From Ga0077555 sp031406575 (GTDB taxonomy: Bacteria > Pseudomonadota > Alphaproteobacteria > Rhizobiales > Hyphomicrobiaceae), in the NCBI GenBank assembly GCA_031406575.1, contig JANOHP010000027.1, positions 1-58,030 of the forward strand: a DNA stretch of 58,030 bases, written 5' to 3'. The position numbers and the translations under genes are program-made. Shown here one piece after another: positions 26,273 through 33,839 of this stretch. Numbering within the stretch: the first letter of the stretch is position 1; each line of letters opens with the position of its first letter. The notes beneath the pieces are model-generated. The model made no database searches. It was not told the origin of the DNA and saw only the letters and a program-made list of their open reading frames with translations.

Positions 26273-27145
26273 ATGAAGAAACTGATCATCGAAGTCCGCG
26301 TCAACGAGTATGCGATGCGCGACGGCAATCCCCACGTGCCTTGGACGGCGGCGGAGCTGGGTCGTGACGCGCGCGCCATTCGCGACGCGGGGGCGTCGAT
26401 AATCCATTTTCACGCGCGTGGCCTCAATGGTGAACCCGCGCACGGCACGACAGCCTACGCCGCCGCGATGCGCGAGATCCGGGAGCAATCGGACCTGATC
26501 ACGCACCCCACCCTCGGCCAAATCAACGTCGGCGGCCAGGAGGAGCGCATCCGGCACATCTCCGAGCTCTCGCGCGACCCCGCTCTGAAACCCGACATCG
26601 CCGCAATCGACACCGGCAGCGCCAACATCGACATCTTCGATGCCGGCACCGCCATGTTCCGCACGACGGGAAAGGTCTATGTCAACGCGCACGACACGTT
26701 GATGCTGTTTTGCCGTCGCTTCGCCGAGCTGGGAGTTCGCCCCGTGATCTCCGCCTGGAATGGACCGTTCCTGCGCTCGGGCGGCGCATTGATGGCCATG
26801 GGCCTCATTGCAGAACCCGCGTTGGCCCTACTCGTGCACACGGAGGGCGGTCTCGTCGGCGGGCATCCCGCCACAACGGAGGGACTGCGCGCTTTCCATG
26901 CTCACATGCCGAAGGACCGCCGGATCGAGTGGACCGTATGCTGCAAGCACGGCAATCTCTTCCCTCTGGCGATGCAGGCGATCACGGATGGTGGCCACGT
27001 CTCCATCGGCATCGGCGATTATGACTATCCCGAGCTCGGTCAACCGACCAACGCCGACCTCGTGGGCGAAGTGGTGCGCATGGCTCGGCTGGTCGGCCGC
27101 GAGGTGGCAACACCTCAGGAGGCCCGCGCAATGTTGGGGTTATGA
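26273..27145 (+). CDS. beta-keto acid cleavage enzyme (BKACE, DUF849 family)
   Basis: A 290-residue Zn-dependent enzyme. Characterised relatives (for example Kce in lysine fermentation) condense a beta-keto acid with acetyl-CoA to give a CoA ester and acetoacetate. Visible family features are the metal-binding IIHFHARG near the start, HPTLGQINVG and the end segment VSIGIGDYDYPELGQPTNAD. The substrate varies widely in this family and cannot be read here. ATG at 26261, four codons earlier, is an alternative start. It lies 85 bases from the divergent amidohydrolase start and 74 bases before an LLM oxidoreductase gene in the same direction. Confidence 0.85.
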   Translation: MKKLIIEVRVNEYAMRDGNPHVPWTAAELGRDARAIRDAGASIIHFHARGLNGEPAHGTTAYAAAMREIREQSDLITHPTLGQINVGGQEERIRHISELSRDPALKPDIAAIDTGSANIDIFDAGTAMFRTTGKVYVNAHDTLMLFCRRFAELGVRPVISAWNGPFLRSGGALMAMGLIAEPALALLVHTEGGLVGGHPATTEGLRAFHAHMPKDRRIEWTVCCKHGNLFPLAMQAITDGGHVSIGIGDYDYPELGQPTNADLVGEVVRMARLVGREVATPQEARAMLGL

Positions 27146-27219
27146 CGTTCGGCGAGAGCCTGCTTGCCTTTACGTGACATTGCGGAGCACCGTGTCCGCA
27201 GCACAATCAGGAGGTTTCC

Positions 27220-28116
27220 ATGAAGATCGGCATCACACTGCCATTCATCGATATCGGCGGCGAACCTGCAACCGTTCGTGACTTTGCCCAGGCTGCGGAA
27301 GGGCTCGGATACCACCACCTGGGGGCTCCCGACCACGTACTCGGCGCCAATGTCGCCAACCGTCCCGACTGGGGCAACCGCAATACGTCGAAGGACCTCT
27401 TTCACGACCCCTTCGTCATGTTCGGATTTCTCGCCGCCTGCGCCAAAACGATCGGCTTTTCGACGCAGGTGCTGATCCTGGCGCAACGACAGACGGCCCT
27501 CGTCGCCAAGCAGGTCGCCAGCCTCGATGTCTTGTCGAACGGTCGTTTTCGATTGGGCATCGGCATCGGCTGGAACCCGGTCGAATTCGTCGGCCTCAAC
27601 GAGAATTTCAAAGACCGCGGACAACGCTCGCAGGAGCAGGTCGAAGTCATGAAGGCGCTGTGGGCGCAACCGCATGTGACGTTCAAGGGCAAATGGCACA
27701 CCATCGACGACGCCGGCATCAATCCGCTGCCAGCCACGCGCACCGTCCCCATTTGGTTCGGGGGCCATGAGGACGTGACGCTGCGGCGTATCGCCAAGTG
27801 GGGCGATGGCTGGATCATGCTGGCCCATCCGCAGGGCAAGGTAGCCGACGCAGAGTTCGCCAAGCTACGCAGCTACGTGAAGGAAGCCGGGCGCGATCCG
27901 GCATCCGTAGGGCTGGAAGTTTGGGTATCGACGGGGGCAGGCGGTCCCGACGACTGGCGCCGTGAGTTCCAAGGCTGGAAAGCGGCCGGCGTCACCCATG
28001 TGACCGTCAACAGCACGTACTCGAGGGGACCACACACACGCATCCCCGGCCGCACGGTTGCCGATCATATGACAGCCATGCGCGACTACATGGCGGCAGT
28101 CAAAGATCTGGTGTGA
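27220..28116 (+). CDS. LLM class flavin/F420-dependent oxidoreductase
   Basis: A 298-residue luciferase-like TIM barrel. Family features are the N-terminal strand MKIGITLPFIDIGG, the GYHHLGAPDHVL helix, the flavin-contacting GRFRLGIGIGWNPVEF, the fragment TVPIWFGGHEDVTLRRIAKW and the GVTHVTVNS strand near the end. It looks like the Rv2161c-type group (TIGR03619) labelled F420-dependent, but FMN use is equally possible because no F420 biosynthesis gene is in view. A strong AGGAGG precedes ATG 27220. It probably belongs to a co-directional run with the BKACE gene and the next LLM gene. Confidence 0.85.
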   Translation: MKIGITLPFIDIGGEPATVRDFAQAAEGLGYHHLGAPDHVLGANVANRPDWGNRNTSKDLFHDPFVMFGFLAACAKTIGFSTQVLILAQRQTALVAKQVASLDVLSNGRFRLGIGIGWNPVEFVGLNENFKDRGQRSQEQVEVMKALWAQPHVTFKGKWHTIDDAGINPLPATRTVPIWFGGHEDVTLRRIAKWGDGWIMLAHPQGKVADAEFAKLRSYVKEAGRDPASVGLEVWVSTGAGGPDDWRREFQGWKAAGVTHVTVNSTYSRGPHTRIPGRTVADHMTAMRDYMAAVKDLV

Positions 28117-28211
28117 GCCTCATGCCGCCTCGATAAAGCGACCACCCCTGCACGTCTCCCGGCGTCCGTGCTAGCCTTTCCTCACGAGCACGTCGACGCG
28201 GGGAGGGGCAC

Positions 28212-29153
28212 ATGGCCAGCATTGGCAGTTTCGGGTTGGATGTCGGCATCTACGGGCCTCTGGCCGATCCCGCAACGATCATGACACTGGCGCGCCACGC
28301 CGAGGATACGGGCTTCGAGTCCATCTGGCTGGCAGACCACGTCGCTTTCCCCGTCACGTTCAAATCCGAATACCCCTACAGCGCCAAAGGCGACTTTCCC
28401 CTGAAGCTCGACAATCCACTGCTCGAGCCCGTTGCCACTATGGGAGTGCTCGTCGGCGCGACCAAGCGCGTAAAGATCGGCACCGCCGTATTGGTCATGC
28501 CCTATCGCAATCCGCTGCTGTCGGCCCGCATGCTGGTCACCCTCGATCAGTTCTCGGGAGGGCGCATTATCCTGGGCGCAGGCGTCGGGTGGCTGGAAGA
28601 AGAGTTCCAGGTGCTGTCGAGCTTCGACTTCAAGAAACGCGGCAAGGCGACAGACGAATACATCGAGATCTTCAAGGCGATCGCGAAAGGGGGTGAGGTC
28701 GGCTACACCGGCGAAACCTATTCGTTCGCGCCCGTCTACTCCGCGCCCGGCTCAGTGCAGCGTCCCCATCCCCCGGTACTCGTCGGTGGTATCGCCGATG
28801 CCGCGTTACGGCGTGTCGCCAAACATGGCAACGGCTGGCTTGCCGTCACAGCCAGTCCAGAGAAACTGGCCGAACGCCTCGCCACCCTGCGCCGCATGAC
28901 TGCGGAAGCCGGCCGCAAGTTCGACGACTTGTCGCTGACGTACAAAATATTCCTCAATATCGGTGAGGCCAAGCGCAGCCGCTTCGATGCGCGCGAGCCC
29001 GGCACCGGTTCGCTCGAAGAGATCACTGGCGACCTGCGGGCGCTGTTCGAATTGGGATTCACCCGCGTTATTGTGCGCTACCGGGGCACCGACGCCGACG
29101 AATTGCGGCGCCAAATCGACCGGTTCGCCGAGGAGATCGTGCCGAAAGTATGA
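28212..29153 (+). CDS. LLM class flavin/F420-dependent oxidoreductase, second copy
   Basis: A 313-residue luciferase-like oxidoreductase related to but clearly different from its upstream neighbour. It has the opening GLDVGIYGPLADP, the FESIWLADHVAFP helix, RIILGAGVGWLEEEFQ for the flavin, HPPVLVGGIADAALRRVAKH in the later strand and FTRVIVRYRGTD before the end. GGGGAGGGG stands before the ATG. It ends ten bases from the convergent hydrolase gene. Substrate and cofactor are unknown. Confidence 0.85.
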   Translation: MASIGSFGLDVGIYGPLADPATIMTLARHAEDTGFESIWLADHVAFPVTFKSEYPYSAKGDFPLKLDNPLLEPVATMGVLVGATKRVKIGTAVLVMPYRNPLLSARMLVTLDQFSGGRIILGAGVGWLEEEFQVLSSFDFKKRGKATDEYIEIFKAIAKGGEVGYTGETYSFAPVYSAPGSVQRPHPPVLVGGIADAALRRVAKHGNGWLAVTASPEKLAERLATLRRMTAEAGRKFDDLSLTYKIFLNIGEAKRSRFDAREPGTGSLEEITGDLRALFELGFTRVIVRYRGTDADELRRQIDRFAEEIVPKV

Positions 29154-29162
29154 GTTGCGTTT

Positions 29163-29975
29163 TTATTTCGCCGCGCGAAGTCCGGTGAGCCAGTCGTGGA
29201 CGACCTTCACGGCACCGTGGTCGTCGAGGTCGGAGTGGCCACCATCGGGAAAGACCACCAACTTCTTTGGTTCGACAGCCATGGCGAAGAGGGCTTCCCC
29301 CATATCGACGGGAATCAATCCATCTCGTCGCCCGTGCATGATCAGCAGCGGCGCATTGATGCCTGAAATTCGCCGGTCGCTTTCGTAGCGGTCTATCAGC
29401 AAGCGACGTACCGGCAGATAGAAGTATGCCCGCAAAGCAACGTCGAGGATCGACGTATAGGGCGCATCGAGGACCACCGCGCCGACAGCTTGGGCTGCCG
29501 CAACTTGCACTGCGACGCCCGAGCCCAGTGACTCCCCGTAAATGACAATGTCGCGTGCAGGTATGCCCTCGGCAATCAGCCGATTATGGAGCTGCAAAGC
29601 ATCTGCGACGTTGTCTTTTTCCGATGGTGAGCCCGTCGAACCCCCATAGCCACGATAGCTCATCATGACGATGCCGTAGCCCAGGGCCTGATAGCGGGCG
29701 AACCTCCCCGCCCGAGAGGCCACGTTTCCGGCATTGCCATGGAAATAAAGGATGGTCGGGTAGCCCTTTCGTGCCGCCGCCCGCCAAACGACCAAGCGAT
29801 GCCCGTCTGGCGTATCGATGTCCTGCTCGGCCACCCCACTGAGGGCGATACTGTTCGGCGCGTGCCGACGGGGATCGGGCGCATAGAGCAAGCGTCGTTG
29901 ACCGAGCCACGCCGCAACTACGATCACGGCATAGATCGAAACGAGAATAATGGCCGCCTTGAGCAGGAAATTCAT
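29163..29975 (-). CDS. alpha/beta hydrolase, membrane-anchored (BEM46/ABHD13-like)
   Basis: A 270-residue hydrolase with one N-terminal membrane segment (LLKAAIILVSIYAVIVVAAW) and then an alpha/beta fold probably facing the periplasm. Visible are the oxyanion strand ILYFHGNAGNVASRAG, the nucleophile elbow YGESLGSGVAV with Ser in GESLG, the acid region LIMHGRRDGLIP and the catalytic His in PDGGHSDLDD. Such proteins are esterases or lipases of unknown natural substrate. It lies 43 bases downstream of the MFS gene in the same direction, so they may form one transcript. Confidence 0.85.
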   Translation of the reverse strand: MNFLLKAAIILVSIYAVIVVAAWLGQRRLLYAPDPRRHAPNSIALSGVAEQDIDTPDGHRLVVWRAAARKGYPTILYFHGNAGNVASRAGRFARYQALGYGIVMMSYRGYGGSTGSPSEKDNVADALQLHNRLIAEGIPARDIVIYGESLGSGVAVQVAAAQAVGAVVLDAPYTSILDVALRAYFYLPVRRLLIDRYESDRRISGINAPLLIMHGRRDGLIPVDMGEALFAMAVEPKKLVVFPDGGHSDLDDHGAVKVVHDWLTGLRAAK

Positions 29976-30018
29976 GCTGCGGTTCTCGGACGACCGCTTT
30001 GCGCCAGCGCGTGCACCG

Positions 30019-31257
30019 TCATGATCGCACGCGCCCTTTGAACGGCGACCACCAGAGCAGGCCCAAGGTTGTCATCGCCGCCACTCCCGCCGTTGCGATC
30101 AGGCGCATAGCCTCCGCCGAAGACAGCCCGCCGAACAGTTGACCGGCAACCCAGTGCCCCAAGATCGACGACCCGATGAAAAGCGATAGCGCGCCGGTTG
30201 CCCGACCCCGCACCTCGGGCGGCGAAATAACGTGTACGAGCGCGTATTGGGTAGCTGAAAATCCGGCAGCGCCTAAACCCATCAAAAGCAGGACTCCAAT
30301 GGCGGTTTCAACCGTGAGATGCAGCGACAGACCGAACATGAGCAGAAGAATACCCATGACGCCGAAGAAGTAGATCCGAAACAACGTGCGCTCGGTCGCA
30401 AACGCCCCGACGAGCAGTGCCCCGATCGTGCCTCCGATCCCGTCACATGCCGACAGCGCTCCGATGAAAATCGGCACCAGGTGGAAATCCTTCTGCGCGA
30501 TCACCGGCACCATGGTCGTGAACGGAAAACAGGTCACGTTGTAGACGAAGGTCACGCCCATGATTACGGCAAACCGGCGGTTGAAAATCAGCTCGGGCGG
30601 GATTCTGAGTGCCGCCCAGAGACCCGCGGGTTGTGCGGGTGGCTTTGGATCGCTGTCGGCCACCGGGCCTTCCAACCGCCATGCCAAGACGAAGCACGCG
30701 AGGTAACTTGCTGCGATCAATGCATAGATGCCGCCGATACCCAAGACTTGATACGTCGCGCCACCCAGCAGCGGCCCGATGGCGCGCGAGGCGTAACTCG
30801 TCGAGTTGTCGAGGCCCAACGCTTTGGCAACATTGGCGCTTCCGACGGAGTCGACGAGCAGTCGCCGGCGCACCGGCATGTCGATCGTCCAGAACGCGCC
30901 TGAAACCATCGTCGCCACAGCAACGGCTGTGTACTGCGCCCACCCTGTACCCGTGGCGACGCTCATGATTGCAGCCGTGAGACATACGACGGACGTCCCT
31001 GCCATGAGCAACTTGCGCCGATCGAACCGATCCGACAGTGCGCCGATGAGGAAGCCCAGTGCAACGTAAGGCAACATCCGCAAGACAGCCAGCAATGCGA
31101 CGAGAGGTGGCGAATGCGTTACCTCATATGCATAGATGCCCAGCGCAATGAACTCGAGCCATCGCCCGATCCCGGTGAGCGCACCCGCCGCCCAAAGGCG
31201 CCGATAGTCGGCGTTGGCCATCAGCTCGCGCGAGCTGGACAGACCGGCCGTCACCAC
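30019..31257 (-). CDS. MFS transporter (MFS_3/enterobactin-exporter-like)
   Basis: A 412-residue polytopic protein with about twelve membrane helices. It has the major facilitator loop 2-3 signature GALSDRFDRRKLLMAG and a second copy of the internal repeat after a central cytoplasmic loop (VADSDPKPPAQPAG). It resembles the MFS_3 group that exports siderophores and drugs, for example EntS. There is no siderophore biosynthesis gene nearby, so the cargo is unknown. ATG at 31257 is taken as the start. It is part of a long minus-strand run with the crotonase behind it. Confidence 0.82.
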   Translation of the reverse strand: MVTAGLSSSRELMANADYRRLWAAGALTGIGRWLEFIALGIYAYEVTHSPPLVALLAVLRMLPYVALGFLIGALSDRFDRRKLLMAGTSVVCLTAAIMSVATGTGWAQYTAVAVATMVSGAFWTIDMPVRRRLLVDSVGSANVAKALGLDNSTSYASRAIGPLLGGATYQVLGIGGIYALIAASYLACFVLAWRLEGPVADSDPKPPAQPAGLWAALRIPPELIFNRRFAVIMGVTFVYNVTCFPFTTMVPVIAQKDFHLVPIFIGALSACDGIGGTIGALLVGAFATERTLFRIYFFGVMGILLLMFGLSLHLTVETAIGVLLLMGLGAAGFSATQYALVHVISPPEVRGRATGALSLFIGSSILGHWVAGQLFGGLSSAEAMRLIATAGVAAMTTLGLLWWSPFKGRVRS

Positions 31258-31267
31258 TCACCCCGCA

Positions 31268-32077
31268 TCAGCGGCCCCGAAAGCGCGGCTTGCGCTTTTC
31301 GAGAAAGGCCGCCACGCCCTCGGCGTGATCTTCACTGCGTGTGGTCAGCACGAATTGATCGAGGTCCATGTGACTCGTGGGATCATCGTGCGCGCCCGAT
31401 ATGCGATCGATCGTCGTCTTCGTCATTTTCACAGGCACTGGCGGCAACGCCGCGATGCGTTCGGCCATCGCCATGGCATGCGTCAAAGCCTTGCCGTCTT
31501 CCACGACGGTCTCGACCAGCCCCCAGGCCAAGGCATCAGCCGATCCGATACGGTCATCGGCAAAGAGGACCGCCTGCTTGGCGCGCGCGGGACCCATCAA
31601 CGCGACGAGACGCGGCAGCGAGCCCCAGCTCATGTTGAGACCCAGAGCCACCTCGGGCACGCGAAAGTGGGCCGTGCGACCACACACGCGAAAATCGGCA
31701 GACACGGCAAGCACAACACCGCCGCCGATGCAGTGACCTTCGATCGCTGCGATCGTCACCTGCTCGAGGCTGGACCAGGCGCGGCACATTTTCGGCCCAA
31801 TCGAAACCGCCCGGCGCTCGTTGGCGAGACCTGCCGCTCGGGCCAGTTTGCGCTCGCCATCCTTCAAATCGAACCCTGCCGAGAATGCGCGGGTCGTCCC
31901 CGTCAGAACCACGACCGAAGTGTCGAGATCGTCCTCGAACGACTGGGCTGCTGCCCGAAGCTGGCGCATCGCTTCGGGGGAAAGCGCGTTGGCTTTGTCG
32001 CCGCGATCGAACCGCACGACCGCGACCCGACCTTCGGGCCCCAGTCCCTTCTGAATGTCGACATGAGCAACTGTCAC
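31268..32077 (-). CDS. enoyl-CoA hydratase/isomerase family protein
   Basis: A 269-residue crotonase-fold enzyme. The oxyanion segment IEGHCIGGGVVLAVSADFRV is intact and the glutamate of FRVPEVALGL matches the second catalytic Glu of enoyl-CoA hydratase. The first (GGGCE in the rat enzyme) is replaced by Val (GGGVV). One Glu alone is typical of isomerases and other crotonase relatives, so hydration should not be assumed. The likely start is GTG at 32077, with GGGAG upstream; a TTG at 32107 would extend it by ten residues. It stands eleven bases before the MFS gene. Confidence 0.8.
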   Translation of the reverse strand: MTVAHVDIQKGLGPEGRVAVVRFDRGDKANALSPEAMRQLRAAAQSFEDDLDTSVVVLTGTTRAFSAGFDLKDGERKLARAAGLANERRAVSIGPKMCRAWSSLEQVTIAAIEGHCIGGGVVLAVSADFRVCGRTAHFRVPEVALGLNMSWGSLPRLVALMGPARAKQAVLFADDRIGSADALAWGLVETVVEDGKALTHAMAMAERIAALPPVPVKMTKTTIDRISGAHDDPTSHMDLDQFVLTTRSEDHAEGVAAFLEKRKPRFRGR

Positions 32078-32171
32078 GTGGCGCCGCGCTCCCGCTGCTT
32101 CCAGCAATCAGACAACAGGCCCGGCCGCGAATTTGCAAGCTCGGCATCCACCGCAGAACTGAGTTCGGTGG

Positions 32172-32837
32172 TCAGAGAACGAATTCGACGGGTCGCTCGA
32201 ATCCCGGCAACGGGGCAACTCCAGCATCGAACAATGTACGGTGGTCGAACTGCATGCCGTAGCGGCGCCACAACGCGACCTTGCCGATGCCGCGCTCGAA
32301 AATGACCGCCACGAGACGTCCCCCATCCTTCAACTGATCGAGCAAGTTGGGCGGCAAATGAGCAATGGACCCTTCGAGGAGAATGGCATCGTATGGCGCG
32401 CGCGATGGCGACCCCTCGGGTAGCGATCCTGTTTCAACTGTGACGTTGCCGGCGCCGATCGATGCCATATTTGCGATTGCTCGTTCGGCGAGTGCCGTAT
32501 CCGACTCGATGGCAATCACACCCTTCGCAAGGTGGGACAGAACGGCGGCCGTGTAGCCCGTCGCGCAGCCTATATCGAGAACCGTATCCCCTTCGGCAAC
32601 TTCGAGGTTCTGCAGCATTTTCGACAGGACTCGTGGCGCCAGAAGAAAACGGCCTCCGTTCGGGCCGTCCGCCACTTTCACGGGGTCGTCGCGATAGGCG
32701 AGGGATCGTTGCCCTGCAGGTACGAAAAGTTCGCGCGGCACCTCGAGCATGACCCGCGGAATTCGCCGATCGGTGACGTCGCTGGGGCGCACCTGGCAAT
32801 CGACCATGTTGGCGCGTTGAGTTGTATAATCGGCCAT
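32172..32837 (-). CDS. pcm: protein-L-isoaspartate O-methyltransferase
   Basis: SAM-dependent repair enzyme that methylates isoaspartyl residues in damaged proteins, or a close relative. The 221 residues begin YTTQRANMVDCQVRPSDVTD, typical of the alphaproteobacterial Pcm-like group, and contain the SAM site DTVLDIGCATGYTAAVLSH (about residues 80-98), then IAIESDTALAERA, and the end PLPGFERPVEFVL. ATG at 32837 matches this N-terminus; the frame upstream to 33500 is a shadow of fetB. In many alphaproteobacteria this gene precedes tolC, but here it is followed by a crotonase gene. Confidence 0.88.
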   Translation of the reverse strand: MADYTTQRANMVDCQVRPSDVTDRRIPRVMLEVPRELFVPAGQRSLAYRDDPVKVADGPNGGRFLLAPRVLSKMLQNLEVAEGDTVLDIGCATGYTAAVLSHLAKGVIAIESDTALAERAIANMASIGAGNVTVETGSLPEGSPSRAPYDAILLEGSIAHLPPNLLDQLKDGGRLVAVIFERGIGKVALWRRYGMQFDHRTLFDAGVAPLPGFERPVEFVL

Positions 32838-32971
32838 GCGGCTCTCCGGCGAATGCAGGGCGCTGAACCCCGACGCGGCGGACCATAGCGGAGGGTCGCC
32901 GAGATGGCCAGAGAATGGGAGCGGGACCCTATGCGGCAGGCGCGCGCGGGTGCGCGTCAGGCTCCGTGCGG

Positions 32972-33775
32972 TCAGGGGCCTTTCGAAACCAGCCGATCCA
33001 GCCGCAAACGCGAGCGATCGTCCGACAGTAGGAAAACACCTCCGACAACGGCCGCCATGACCGCCAGCGCCGTACTGCCGGCAATCGCAAACATGATCAT
33101 CACTTGGTATTTCGCGGCTTCGACAGGATCGACGCCGGATAGGATTTGGCCCGTCATCATGCCGGGGAGCGAAACAATGCCCGCCACCGCCATGGCATTG
33201 ACGATCGGCATCATGGCTGTCGTCAGCGCGCGGCGAATGACATCCTCGAATGCTTGGAAACGGGTGTGTCCGAGAGCTAGGCGCGCTTCGATTGCAGGGC
33301 GTTCGCGTTTGGCTGTCTGGGATATCGTCTCGAGCGCCAGCCCGACGCCCGTCAGCGCATTGCCCAACACCATGCCAAGGATCGGGATAAAGACCGAAGG
33401 CTGGTACCACGGCTGGCTGCCCATGACGACAAAGGTGACGTAAAACGTTGCAGCAAGCCCAACCACGAGTAGCGTTCCGGCCCCCAGTCCCGCCGTCCAT
33501 GGACCGCGGGCGGGACTCGTCTGCCGAGCCCAGACCTCGTAGCCCGCCACGCCCACCATGCCAATTGCGACCAGGGCCGTCATTCCCGGATGCGCCGACG
33601 CGAACACGATCTTGAGCACGAACCCGATGAGCCCCAGCTGCACGACCATCCGGACAGCCGCTATCGCCAGCGTCCGCTCGAGGCGCAGTCGAAAGGCGAA
33701 CGAAATCGCGCCGTTGAGAACAATCAGCAGCGCAGCGGCGATCAAATCGCCGATGGAGAGAATGTTGTAGGTCAT
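32972..33775 (-). CDS. fetB: FetB-like ABC transporter permease (UPF0014)
   Basis: A 267-residue membrane protein of the UPF0014/FetB family. In E. coli FetB pairs with the ATPase FetA for iron export and protection from peroxide. Family features are the N-terminal hydrophobic segments, the loop MVVQLGLIGFVLKIVF, GYEVWARQTSPARGPW and the cytoplasmic ALGHTRFQAFEDVIRRAL, the ATPase-coupling helix, followed by LPGMMTGQILSGVDP. No fetA-like ATPase is adjacent, so it is an orphan in this window and must use a distant partner or have another role. Confidence 0.87.
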   Translation of the reverse strand: MTYNILSIGDLIAAALLIVLNGAISFAFRLRLERTLAIAAVRMVVQLGLIGFVLKIVFASAHPGMTALVAIGMVGVAGYEVWARQTSPARGPWTAGLGAGTLLVVGLAATFYVTFVVMGSQPWYQPSVFIPILGMVLGNALTGVGLALETISQTAKRERPAIEARLALGHTRFQAFEDVIRRALTTAMMPIVNAMAVAGIVSLPGMMTGQILSGVDPVEAAKYQVMIMFAIAGSTALAVMAAVVGGVFLLSDDRSRLRLDRLVSKGP

Positions 33776-33789
33776 GCCGCTCGCGCCGA

Positions 33790-33818
33790 CTCTCTCCCCG
33801 AAAACGTCGGGGAGAGAG
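33790..33818. terminator. perfect 12-bp stem-loop between oxalyl-CoA decarboxylase-like and fetB genes
   Basis: CTCTCTCCCCGA at 33790-33801 and TCGGGGAGAGAG at 33807-33818 form a perfect 12-bp stem with loop AAACG. It lies after the stop of the minus-strand TPP enzyme (33840) and before the minus-strand fetB start (33775). It should stop or reduce transcription into fetB, although no T-run follows on that strand. Confidence 0.6.
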
Positions 33819-33839
33819 GTTTGCGCGTGAAAGCCGTGA

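Noticed and set aside
33790..33818. The stem-loop as part of a CRISPR or repeat array
   Set aside because: It occurs once, is a single perfect hairpin between genes, and has no repeats or spacers around it.
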